Shown here: piece by piece, positions 40,364-48,967 of the stretch | Layout: every line of letters begins with the position of its first letter | Position numbering within the stretch: the stretch's first letter is position 1 | Assembly (NCBI RefSeq): GCF_030296675.1 | Contig: NZ_AP027736.1 | Location: 2,641,400 to 2,705,399 of the forward strand | Length of the DNA stretch: 64,000 nucleotides | Reading direction: 5' to 3' | DNA from: Demequina sediminis | GTDB taxonomy: Bacteria; Actinomycetota; Actinomycetes; Actinomycetales; Demequinaceae | The notes under the pieces: generated by a model | Told to the model about the DNA's origin: nothing | The model's database searches: none | Seen by the model: the letters and a program-made list of their open reading frames with translations, nothing else | Program-made: the position numbers and the translations under genes

Positions 40364-40446
40364 CCACCCCCGTGACGACCACCGTGGAGCAGACCTCGCG
40401 ACCCGCGACTGTCGCGTCCGCGCGCGCCGCTGTACGCTCGCAGGCG

Positions 40447-40842
40447 ATGACTGACACGACGGATTTCGATTTCGAGGCAGAGGCGCTGACATGGACTATG
40501 CATGGCGCACCAGCCTCTATGCCGCCGCGCTACGCATGACGCGCAATGGGGCGCGACGCCGAGGACTCTGCCCTCGATGCGTTGGGCGACGACGAGATTC
40601 GTCGCGCGCTGTCGGAGCTGTCGGAGGACTTCCGCATGGCCGTCTACCTCTCGGATGTCGAGGGGTTCGCCTACAAGGAGATCGCGCAGATCATGGACAC
40701 ACCGGTGGGGACGGTGATGTCGCGCCTGCACCGCGGACGCAAGCTGTTGCGCGAGAAGCTTCGGGACTACGCCGCCGAGCGTGGTCTCTACGAAAGGACC
40801 CCGGTGAAGAAGGACGAGGACGGGGGCGTGTGCCGTGCCTAA
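40447..40842 (+). CDS. sigR: ECF sigma factor SigR/SigH, frameshifted and internally deleted
   Basis: The N-terminus [14 protein letters not shown] and the following [12 protein letters not shown] match the start of SigR/SigH. The next recognisable part, [42 protein letters not shown], with [21 protein letters not shown], is region 4. The whole of region 2 after TRN, normally about 85 residues, is missing, and the frame changes near 40490 and again at about 40548. Region 2 binds the -10 element, so the protein as written could not work. The junction falls at GACGCCGAGGAC, which encodes DAED; the same motif occurs in region 2 of intact homologs. The stop overlaps rsrA. Confidence 0.8.
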
Positions 40843-41086
40843 GCCAGAGTGTGAAGAGGCCCTGGATCGCCTCTTTGAGTACATCGATCACGAGCTCCCC
40901 GAGGAGGAGATTCACCGGATCGGTGAGCACCTCAAGGAGTGCCCTCCGTGCGAGGCGGAGCACAAGATCAACGAGAAGATCAAGCGACTCGTCAACCGCA
41001 CGGGCCACGACGTCGCTCCGGAGGACCTGCGTGATCGCATCCTCATGACCATCCGGGCCGCGCGCCCGGATGTCGGCGGGAACTAG
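40835..41086 (+). CDS. rsrA: Zinc-binding anti-sigma factor RsrA
   Basis: 83 residues. The ZAS motif is H32-x3-C36-x2-C39 with a further Cys at position 6 ([22 protein letters not shown]), the exact ligand set by which RsrA senses disulfide stress. In the reduced form it binds SigR; oxidation releases zinc and the sigma factor. The GTG overlaps the end of sigR, so their synthesis is coupled. An intact and well-conserved anti-sigma factor beside a deleted sigma gene argues that the sigR defect is recent or artefactual. TAG at 41084-41086 is followed by a perfect palindrome. Confidence 0.94.
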   Translation: MPKPECEEALDRLFEYIDHELPEEEIHRIGEHLKECPPCEAEHKINEKIKRLVNRTGHDVAPEDLRDRILMTIRAARPDVGGN

Positions 41087-41090
41087 GCAG

Positions 41091-41114
41091 GGCATCGTCC
41101 CCAGGGACGATGCC
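41091..41114. terminator. Perfect palindrome made of two GGCATCGTCCC elements
   Basis: Two 11-base arms, GGCATCGTCCC (41091-41101) and GGGACGATGCC (41104-41114), are separated by CA and start 4 bases after the rsrA stop. They could form a hairpin terminator. The arms are head-to-head copies of a motif dispersed elsewhere in the window. Confidence 0.6.
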
Positions 41115-41167
41115 GCGCTCGCGGGGGCGCGACCGTCACCCGGGCGCGGGAGCCCCTAGAGATGACT

Positions 41168-41198
41168 GAAGCCGCATCGGCACTGCCGATGCGGCTTC
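41168..41198. terminator. Bidirectional terminator between rsrA and bL37
   Basis: GAAGCCGCATCGG (41168-41180) pairs fully with CCGATGCGGCTTC (41186-41198) around a 5-base loop CACTG. It lies between the plus-strand sigR-rsrA operon and the minus-strand bL37 gene, so it can end transcription from both sides. Confidence 0.85.
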
Positions 41199-41222
41199 GT
41201 CGTAGATCCGGGCGGACGCGGC

Positions 41223-41297
41223 TCAGGCGTTGGGCCGCTTGCCGTGGTTGGCGCCGGACTTCGCGCGCGACTTGCGCTTGCGGCCTCGCTTGCTCAC
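41223..41297 (-). CDS. 50S ribosomal protein bL37
   Basis: 24 residues from GTG 41297: it starts VSKRGRKRKSRAK and ends ANHGKRPNA. The composition (mostly Lys, Arg, Gly, Asn) and the ending match the tiny actinobacterial ribosomal protein bL37 known from mycobacterial 70S structures. The ribosome binding site AAAGGGGAA lies 6 bases before the start. The gene is too short for ordinary gene finders. It sits next to the sigR-rsrA locus. The identification is by memory of the mycobacterial sequence. Confidence 0.85.
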   Translation of the reverse strand: MSKRGRKRKSRAKSGANHGKRPNA

Positions 41298-41436
41298 TTG
41301 CGTTCCCCTTTCTGGACACGAATTCAGACCCCCTATCCTCCCACACCTGACGGACTCGTCACACCCCCGCATCGGCGGGCCGTGCGGGACGCTACGCTCG
41401 CCTCAAGCCGCCCCCGCTCATGCCGATGGAGTGACC

Positions 41437-42525
41437 GTGAGTGATCAGCCCCAGTCCGTGATCCCGTTCCTGCACGCGCTCGCCTCGACGGGCGGCTCCG
41501 ACCTGCACTGCAAGGTCGGCTCTGCCCCGCGCGTGCGCGTCGACGGGCGCCTGCGCAAGCTGCAGGTGCCGCCGCTGACCGCCGACGACACGCGACACAT
41601 GGTGGCGCAGGTGCTGCCGGAGGACCTGGTGGCGGTGTTCCGCGACACGCACGAGGCCGACTTCGCGTTCTCGCTGTCCGGCGTGGGTCGCTTCCGCGTC
41701 AACGCATACGTCGCGCGCGGCACGGAGTCCCTGGTGTTCCGCCGTGTCGCGGTGGGCGCGCAGAATTTCGAGGAGCTGGGGCTGCCGCCCGTCATCGCGG
41801 ACCTCGCTCTCGAGCCGCGCGGGCTCGTGCTCGTGACGGGCCCCACCGGATCCGGAAAGACCACGACGCTCGCGTCGATGATCGACCTCATCAACACGTA
41901 CCGCGAGGTCAACATCGTCACGATCGAGGACCCCATCGAGGTCCTCCACGCGGACAAGAAGGCGATCATCTCCCAGCGCGAGGTGCGCTCCGACACGCTC
42001 GACTTCACGAGCGCGCTGCGGGCCGCGATGCGCCAGGACCCCGACGTCATCATGGTCGGCGAGATGCGCGACATCGAGACGGTGCGCGCCGCGCTCTCGG
42101 CCGCCGAGACGGGCCACCTGGTGCTCGCGACTCTCCACACGGTGGATGCGCAGGACACCATCAACCGCATCGTCGACTTCTTCACCCCGCACGAGCAGAG
42201 CCAGGTGCGCGCGACGCTCGCGCAGACGCTGCGCGGAATCGTGTCGCAGCGCCTCGTGCGCCGCGGCGACGGCACGGGACGCACGCTGGTCGCGGAGGTC
42301 ATGGTCAACACGGGCCGCACCGCCGAGGCGATCGTGGATCCCTCGAGCCAGCCGCCCATCCTCGACCTCATCGCCGACGGCGAGTACTACAAGATGCAGA
42401 CCTTCGACCAGCACCTGTTCGCGCTCGTGCGCGACGGCGTGGTGGGGCTGGACGATGCCGTGGCGATCGCCTCCCGCCCGCACGACCTGCTGGTTGAGCT
42501 GCGCGGAGCGGGAATCGTCGACTGA
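41437..42525 (+). CDS. pilT: PilT-family twitching ATPase
   Basis: 362 residues. A PAS-like N-terminal domain (GGSDLHCKVGSAPRVRVDG) precedes the hexameric ATPase core. Walker A is VTGPTGSGKTTTLASM; the Asp box is VTIEDPIEVLH; Walker B is DVIMVGEMRDIETVRAAL; and the His box is HLVLATLHT. The C-terminal AIRNLI region of classical PilT is not recognised. It powers pilus retraction in type IV pilus systems, but no pilin or assembly gene is nearby. The start is GTG 41437 (GGAG at 41428-41431), or GTG 41431, which overlaps the stop of a 4-codon upstream ORF (41420-41434). TACGCT at 41393-41398 is a likely -10. Confidence 0.92.
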   Translation: MSDQPQSVIPFLHALASTGGSDLHCKVGSAPRVRVDGRLRKLQVPPLTADDTRHMVAQVLPEDLVAVFRDTHEADFAFSLSGVGRFRVNAYVARGTESLVFRRVAVGAQNFEELGLPPVIADLALEPRGLVLVTGPTGSGKTTTLASMIDLINTYREVNIVTIEDPIEVLHADKKAIISQREVRSDTLDFTSALRAAMRQDPDVIMVGEMRDIETVRAALSAAETGHLVLATLHTVDAQDTINRIVDFFTPHEQSQVRATLAQTLRGIVSQRLVRRGDGTGRTLVAEVMVNTGRTAEAIVDPSSQPPILDLIADGEYYKMQTFDQHLFALVRDGVVGLDDAVAIASRPHDLLVELRGAGIVD

Positions 42526-42547
42526 CGCGGGCCGGGCGGCCTGAAGC

Positions 42548-42573
42548 GCGGGCGAGTCGCGTCGGTCGCCCGC
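42548..42573. terminator. Hairpin between pilT and SGNH hydrolase genes
   Basis: GCGGGCGA (42548-42555) and TCGCCCGC (42566-42573) pair over 8 bases with a 10-base loop. It lies 23 bases after the pilT stop, before a convergent gene. The remaining gap up to 42697 holds degenerate GGCTCGG-rich repeats and nothing else recognised. Confidence 0.5.
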
Positions 42574-42697
42574 GATCCGGGTCGATCCGGCCTCCATCGC
42601 GCACGGATCCGCGCAGCGCCCGCAGCACAGGTCCGCGGCTCGGGTCTGAGACTCGGATCGGCGGCTCGGATGGGAGGCTCGGGCCTGGGACGCCGGG

Positions 42698-43293
42698 CTA
42701 GACGGCCGGCTGCTCGATTCCGAGCCACGAGTGCCACCGCGAGTGCAGCACGAGCCACGCCATGAGGCCGTAGCCGGCCTGGCGGGGGAGCGCATCGTCG
42801 CCGGTGGCCATGTCCGCCGCCCACTGCTCGTGGCGTACGAGCGGCCCGTACATGTCGACGTATCCGACCCCACGCCGGGAGGCGGCGTCCTCGCACACGG
42901 CCGCGAGCTCCGCGATGCGAGGGTTGTCCTGGTCACGACCGGGGGAGGGCCCGCGATGAGGGTCTCGAAGCCCAGCGCGTGCGCGCGGTCGAGGAAGTTC
43001 GCGACGTTGAGCCGCGTCATGGTGGCGGACACGCCGCGCAGCGCGTCGTGACGACCGATCGCGAAGAGCACGTAGCTGGTCTCGGCCTCGGCGTGACGAG
43101 TGCGGCGCAGCGCTTCCTCGTCCCAGCGGCTCGTGAGCTCTCCCGTGGTCTCTCCCGGCACCGCGAGGGTGTGGAACGCGAGGTCGGGCGCGAGTGGCAG
43201 GGTGCGCGCCGCGACCCGTCCCGCCCATCCCATCGCCTTGGGGTCGCCGTGGCCCGCGACGAGCTCGTCGCCCACGAGGAAGACGTTTCTCAT
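42698..43293 (-). CDS. SGNH/GDSL hydrolase family protein, frameshifted
   Basis: Intended product about 198 residues. The family start [27 protein letters not shown] carries GDE where the nucleophile motif GDS is usual, so the catalytic Ser is not obvious there. FAIGRHDALRG is block III-like. The frame breaks at the G run 42941-42945; one more G restores IAGPPPGRDQDNPRIAELAAV. It may be an esterase or a non-catalytic relative. The ATG overlaps the kgd stop (ATGA), so it is translated with kgd. Its role next to Kgd is unknown. Confidence 0.75.
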
Positions 43294-46200
43294 CGCGCGA
43301 ACGCCCGCCGGACCAGGTCGGTCTGTTCGGCCGCGTGACGCGAGGCGAGCCCCGACGCGGGGGAGGCCGAGGCCGACCGCGACACGACCGACACCGTCGA
43401 GCCCACCACCTGGGGAAGGCTGAGCGACATGCGCGACCATGCGCCCTGGTTGTGCGGCTCCTCCTGGACCCACACGAGCTCCGCGCCGTCGAATGGCGCG
43501 AGCGCCTCCTTGATCGACTCGGGTACGAGCGGATAGAGCTGCTCGAAGCGGACGATCGCGGTCGAGGTGTCGCCCGACCGGTCGCGCTCGGCGACCAGGT
43601 CGTAGTACACCTTGCCCGCGCACATGAGCACGCGGTCCACGTTCGCCGGGTCGACGCTGGGGTCGCCGATCACGGGCTCGAAGGTGCCCGTGGTGAAGTC
43701 CTCGACCGAGGACTGCGCCGCGCGCAGGCGCAGCATCGACTTGGGGGTGAAGACCACGAGCGGCTTGCGCGGGCGGTTGTAGCCCTGGCGGCGCAGCAGG
43801 TGGAAGTAGCTGGCCGGGGTCGACGGCATCGCGGCGATCATGTTCTCCTCCGCGCACAGCTGGAGGAAGCGCTCGACGCGTGCCGACGAGTGATCGGGTC
43901 CCTGACCCTCGAAGCCGTGCGGCAGCAGCAACACGACGGACGAGGACTGTCCCCACTTCTGCTCTGCCGAGGAGATGAACTCGTCGATGATGGTCTGTGC
44001 GCCGTTGACGAAGTCGCCGAACTGCGCCTCCCACAACACGAGCGCGTCGGGGCGCTCGACCGAGTAGCCGTACTCGAAGCCCACGACGGAGTACTCGGAC
44101 AGCGGCGAGTCGAAGATGTGCAATCGCGCCTGGTCGGAGGACAGATACAGCAGCGGGGTCCACTCGGCGCCGGTGTTGCGGTCGTGATAGACCGCGTGGC
44201 GCTGGACGAACGTGCCGCGGCGGCTGTCCTGGCCCGAGACGCGCACGGGCACGCCCTCCTGCAGCAGCGTGCCGAAGGCCAGGATCTCTCCGTAGCCCCA
44301 GTCGATGCCGCCCTCGCGGCTCATCTGCTCGCGCTTCTCGAGCAACTTCTCGAGCTTGGGGTGGACGGCGAAGCCCTCGGGCGGGCGCACGTGGGCGCGG
44401 CCGATCCTCTCGATCTGGCTCGCGGTGACGGCGGTCTTCCACCCCACCATGACGCCGGCATCGGAGGACTGCGAGGCGGGTAGCTCGAGGCCGGCCACAG
44501 ACTCGGCGTGCTCCGCCGGCTTGTAGCCCTCACGCGTCTCGATGAACACCCGCTCGAGCTGCGACAGGTAGTCCTTCGAGACCGCCTCTGCCTCCTCCGT
44601 GGTGATGTCCCCGCGGCGGATGAGCGACTCCGTGTAGAGGTGGCGCACCGAGCGCTTGGCCTCGATGAGGTCGTACATGCGCGGCTGCGTCATCGAGGGT
44701 CGTCGCCCTCGTTGTGGCCGCGGCGGCGGTAGCAGACCATGTCGACGATCACGTCGCGACCGAAGCGCTCGCGGTACTCGAACGCGAGCCGCGCGGCGCG
44801 CACGCACGCCTCGGGGTCGTCGCCGTTCACGTGGAAGATCGGGATCTGGTAGCCCTTGGCGATGTCCGTGCAGTAGCGCGTCGACCGCGAGCTCTCGGGC
44901 CCGGTGGTGAAGCCCACCTGGTTGTTGATGATGACGTGGACCGTGCCGCCCGTGCGGTAGCCCTTGAGCAGGGCCATGTTGATGGTCTCCATCACGACGC
45001 CCTGGCCCGAGAAGGCCGCGTCACCGTGGATGAGGACCGGAAGCACGGGGTAGCCGTCCGTCGCGGGGTCGGCACCCAGCGCGTCGAGCTTCGCGCGCAC
45101 GATGCCCTCGAGGACGGGGTTGACCGCCTCGAGGTGCGAGGGGTTGGCAGCGAGGTAGACGCGCGTGGTCGCGCCGGACTCGGCGGTGAAGGTGCCCTCG
45201 GTGCCGAGGTGGTACTTGACGTCTCCGGAGCCCTGGACCGAGCCGGGCACCGCGGTGCCCTCGAACTCCGAGAAGATCTGCCCGTAGCTCTTGCCCGCGA
45301 GGTTCGCGAGCACGTTGAGGCGGCCGCGGTGCGCCATGCCGATGCACACCTCGTGCACCCCGGCCTCGGCCGCGGCGCTCATCACGGAGTCGAGCAGCGG
45401 AATGAGCGACTCGCCGCCCTCGAGCGAGAAGCGCTTCTGTCCGACGTACTTGGTCTGCAGGAAGGCCTCGAACGCCTCCGCGGCGTTGAGGCGGTGCAGG
45501 ATCCGCAGGTGCTCCTCGCGCGTGGGCTTGGTGTAGCCGTGTTCGAGCCGCTCCTGGAAGAACTGACGCTGCTCGCGATCCGCGATGTGCATGTACTCGA
45601 GGCCGATGGTCCGGCAGTACGCGTCGCGCAGGCGCCCGAGGACGCCGCGCAGCGTCCACTCGTCCTGACCGGCGAATCCCGCGGTCTGGTACGAGCGGTC
45701 GAGGTCCCACAGCGTGAGGCCGTGTGTCTGGACGTCGAGATCGGGGTGCTTGCGCGGGCGGGACGACAGCGGGTCGACGTCGGCCATGAGGTGGCCGCGC
45801 GAGCGGTACGCGTGGATGAGCTCGGCGATGCGCGCGGGCTTGGCAGCCTCGGCCGCGGGGTCCGTCGCGGAATCTTGGACCCACCGCACCGGCTCGTACG
45901 GGATCCGGATTGAGGAGAAGACGCGGTCGTAGAAGCCGTCGAGGCCGAGGAGCTTGCGGTGCACCAGGCCCAGGAACTCGCCCGACTGCGCGCCCTGAAT
46001 CACGCGGTGGTCGTACGTCGAGGTCAGGGTCATCACCTTCGAGATGCCGAGGCGAGCGACCACCTCCTCGGAGGCGCCCTGGAACTCGGCGGGGTAGTCC
46101 ATCGACCCCACGCCGACGATCGCGCCCTGGCCGCGCATGAGGCGCGGCACCGAGTGGACCGTGCCGAGCGTGCCGGGGTTGGTGAGCGTGAGCGTCGTGC

Positions 46201-47107
46201 CCTGGAAGTCGGTGGCTTGCAGGGCCCCGCCGCGCGCGCGGCGCACGACGTCCTCGTAGGCGGCCCAGAAGGCCGCGAAGTCCATCTGGTCGGCGCCCTT
46301 GATCGACGGCACCAGCAGCTGGCGCGTGCCATCGGGTCGCGCGAGGTCGATCGCGAGGCCCAGATTGACGCTCGCGGGCGTCTGCAGCGCGGGCTTGCCG
46401 TCCTCCTCGACGTACGCGACGTTCATCGCGGGGAACTCGGCGATCGCCTCGACGATCGCGAAGCCGATGAGGTGCGTGAAGCTGACCTTGCCGCCGCGGG
46501 TGCGCGCGAGGTGGTTATTGACCACGACGCGGTTGTCCATGAGCAGCTTCGCGGGGATGGTGCGCACCGAGGTCGCGGTGGGCACCGCGAGGCTCGCCTC
46601 CATGTTCTCGACCACGCGCGCGGCGGGTCCGCGCAGGCGCGAGATGCCCTGCTCGACGTCCTTCGCCTCGAGCGGCGTGTGGTCGGGGCGCTGCAGGTAC
46701 GCGGCGGTGGGTGCCTGCGCGGTCGCGATGGGCTGGGTCACGCTCGGGTCGGCATCGGGGGCGGACTCGGCTGGCGCGGACGCGGGTGCCTCCTCGGCGG
46801 CCGGGTTGGCCGGTGAGGACGATGCCTGGGGCGGGGACGATGCCTGAGGTGAGGACGATGCCTGAGGCTGAGAGGGCGCGGGAGCCGGGGGAGCGGGCGG
46901 GGGTGGTGGCGGCGGGGGAACCGCCTGCGAGGAGGCCGGTGCCGGGGCGTCTGCGTCGGAGGCAGATGCCGGTTCGTCGGCGCCGGCGGCCCCATGCGCG
47001 TTGCCGAGAATGAGCGACGCGACGGACGGGGCACCTGCTGCTCGGGTGACGGAGACGCGGTCCGTCTCGGGCACGGAGGTGTCTGGGGACACGTTGAGGC
47101 CGCTCAC
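43290..47107 (-). CDS. kgd: Multifunctional 2-oxoglutarate decarboxylase/dehydrogenase Kgd, frameshifted
   Basis: Intended product about 1272 residues. The fused actinobacterial enzyme links the TCA cycle step from 2-oxoglutarate. A disordered Pro/Ala/Gln linker (residues about 30-125) precedes a succinyltransferase-type E2 domain ([29 protein letters not shown]). The E1o thiamine diphosphate domain follows ([46 protein letters not shown]) and a C-terminal domain ([23 protein letters not shown]). The frame changes at 44697-44699; one extra G restores [22 protein letters not shown] 47107 is the start. The linker has three 18-base repeats at 46815-46868. Confidence 0.95.
46815..46868. repeat. 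Three 18-base tandem repeats in the kgd linker
   Basis: Three units of the form GAGGACGATGCCTGAGGC run head to tail. Each holds one copy of the dispersed GGACGATGCC motif. On the coding strand they read as six-residue Pro/Gln/Ala/Ser repeats in the flexible N-terminal linker, so insertion there is harmless and preserves the frame. Confidence 0.85.
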
Positions 47108-47203
47108 TTTCTTGGCGCATCAGCGTCGGTGGTGACTGGTGGTCCTATCTTCGTCCTTCAACGAGCGGGCCCGGAACCGTGTGCCCGCCATTTGGGTAAA
47201 TCG

Positions 47204-48007
47204 TTACGTGAGATCGCGCCGGAACGTGGTGAGCCAGCCGATCAGTGCTGCCACTCCACCATAGGCCAGCAGGACCGCGAGTCCGGCCCCCGACGGCAGG
47301 AGCGACGCGAGTCCCGAGGCCGAGTAGAGGCTCGATCCCACGATCGCCTCACCCGCCGCGCCCGGCAGGAAGCGCGCCACGGGAGCGGCGGCCTCCCAGA
47401 AGCCCGCCGCGACGCGCAGCAGCGGCTCGACCAGTTGCGTCCACGCGAGCAGCCCCACGATCACCACCACCTGGTTGGTGACGGCGCATCCGAAGCCCAC
47501 CCCGACGAGCAGCCACGCGCCCATCGCGACCACCGTGAGACCCAACGCCTTCCAGGTGTCGGGCTCCCCGAGCATCGTCTCTTGGCCCGCCGCCGCGAGA
47601 GACGCGGACCCGACCCCGAGCGACACCGCTGCGGTCGCGAGCCCGTAGAGGACCGCGAACGGAAGCGCGGCACCCACCTTGGCGAGGATCACGCGCGCGC
47701 GGCGCGGCTCGGCGAGCAGCGTGGTCTCGATCGTGCGGTGACGGAACTCGGACGTGACGAGCAGTGCGCCGAACGCGAGGGGGAAGACGTAGGCGAGCGA
47801 GACGCCCGCGGTGTAGACCGTGAGCGCGAGCTGCTCGGGCGCGAGGGCGCCCGGCTCGCCCGCGGCACCCGACGCCGTGCCGCCGAACGCGAAGGCGAAG
47901 GCGAAGACCGCCGCGAAGAACGCGACCGCTCCGGACTGGATGACCAGCAGGACCCACCACAGCCGCGTGGTGAGGGCCTTGCGCAGCTCGGATCGCACCG
48001 CGTTCAT
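47204..48007 (-). CDS. ABC transporter permease
   Basis: 267 residues with about six membrane helices. It begins NAVRSELRKALTTRLWWVLLVIQ, the typical cytoplasmic start of ABC-2 type permeases, and has LLVTSEFRHRTIETTLLAEPRR after the second helix, a signature of multidrug or antibiotic exporter permeases. The ATG at 48007 overlaps the stop of the ATPase gene by 4 bases, so the two make one transporter. The substrate is unknown. It is the last gene of the minus-strand pair and ends 96 bases before kgd, whose promoter lies in that gap. Confidence 0.88.
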   Translation of the reverse strand: MNAVRSELRKALTTRLWWVLLVIQSGAVAFFAAVFAFAFAFGGTASGAAGEPGALAPEQLALTVYTAGVSLAYVFPLAFGALLVTSEFRHRTIETTLLAEPRRARVILAKVGAALPFAVLYGLATAAVSLGVGSASLAAAGQETMLGEPDTWKALGLTVVAMGAWLLVGVGFGCAVTNQVVVIVGLLAWTQLVEPLLRVAAGFWEAAAPVARFLPGAAGEAIVGSSLYSASGLASLLPSGAGLAVLLAYGGVAALIGWLTTFRRDLT

Positions 48008-48894
48008 GCCGCCTCCTCCGTCATGCGCAGGAACACCGTCTCGAGGCTCTCGCCGCCGCCCTCGAGCCCGTGGACCTCGAGTCCAGCCGCGAACGCGCGT
48101 GCGCCGAGGTCGGCCGCGGTGATGTCGGGCACCGTGAGCTCGTGCGTGGAGGCGAGCGTGGCGCCGGGGAGGTCGGCCGCGAGGCGTGATAGCCGCTCCG
48201 CGTCGGGGGAGCGCAGCGTGGCCCTGGGGCGGGCAAGGCCGCGCAGGTCCGCGAGCGCCGACGCGTGGCGCACGCGGCCGCGCGCGATGATCACGACGTC
48301 GTCGACCGTCTGCTCGACCTCGGCGAGCAGGTGAGAGGACAACAGCACCGTGCCGCCGCGCGCCGCATAGGCACGCAGGAAGGCCCGCATCCAGGTGATG
48401 CCGGCGGGATCGAGGCCGTTTGCTGGCTCGTCGAGGATGAGCGCCTGCGGGTCGCCCAGCAGCGCCGTCGCGAGTCCCAGCCGCTGGCGCATGCCCAGCG
48501 AGAAGCCGCCCACACGCCGGTTCGCGGCGTCGCTCATGCCCGTGAGGCCCAGCACCTCGTCGCAGCGGGCGTCGGTGGCGCCGACGAGCGGGGCGACCAC
48601 CCGGAGGTGGTCGCGCGCGGTGCGCCCGGGGTGAAACGCGGGCTCGAGCTGCGCGCCCACGACCGTGCCGGGAGAGGAGAGGTCGCGATACGTCGCGCCG
48701 CCGATGCGCGTGTCGCCCGACGTGGGCGTCACCAGGCCGAGCAGCGCGCGCAGCGTGGTGGACTTCCCGGCGCCATTGGGTCCCAAGAAGCCGGTAACGC
48801 GCCCTGGCTTGGCCTCGAACGTGGCGCCCTCGACCGCTGTGACGGCACCAAAGCGCTTGGTCAGCGACTCCACCTCGATCAACGGACCCCGCAT
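48004..48894 (-). CDS. ABC transporter ATP-binding protein
   Basis: 296 residues. Walker A is GFLGPNGAGKSTTLRALLGL, the signature motif is GFSLGMRQRLGLA, Walker B is ALILDEPANGLD, and the H loop is LLSSHLLAEVEQ. The C-terminal part resembles the DrrA-type accessory domain of drug exporters. It energises the permease encoded just downstream. The ATG at 48894 lies about 44 bases from the leader ORF on the other strand, so the two promoters overlap. Confidence 0.93.
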   Translation of the reverse strand: MRGPLIEVESLTKRFGAVTAVEGATFEAKPGRVTGFLGPNGAGKSTTLRALLGLVTPTSGDTRIGGATYRDLSSPGTVVGAQLEPAFHPGRTARDHLRVVAPLVGATDARCDEVLGLTGMSDAANRRVGGFSLGMRQRLGLATALLGDPQALILDEPANGLDPAGITWMRAFLRAYAARGGTVLLSSHLLAEVEQTVDDVVIIARGRVRHASALADLRGLARPRATLRSPDAERLSRLAADLPGATLASTHELTVPDITAADLGARAFAAGLEVHGLEGGGESLETVFLRMTEEAA

Positions 48895-48922
48895 CGTCTT
48901 CCCTCCGTCGTTGGCGTCCGTC

Positions 48923-48967
48923 TATCCTTTCATCACCATGGACCCTGACAGTTCCCGTCCTCGATGA
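48923..48967 (+). promoter_or_regulatory. Leader ORF MDPDSSRPR before the CNNM gene
   Basis: TATCCT (48923-48928) fits a -10 box. Nine bases later an ATG (48938) opens a 9-codon ORF, MDPDSSRPR, whose TGA (48965-48967) overlaps the ATG of the CNNM gene (CGATGA). The main start has no Shine-Dalgarno of its own, so translation of the transporter would depend on ribosomes finishing the leader. The Asp-Pro-Asp beginning resembles the Glu-Pro-Asp-Pro start of the E. coli Mg2+-sensing MgtL leader. Regulation is inference. Confidence 0.5.
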
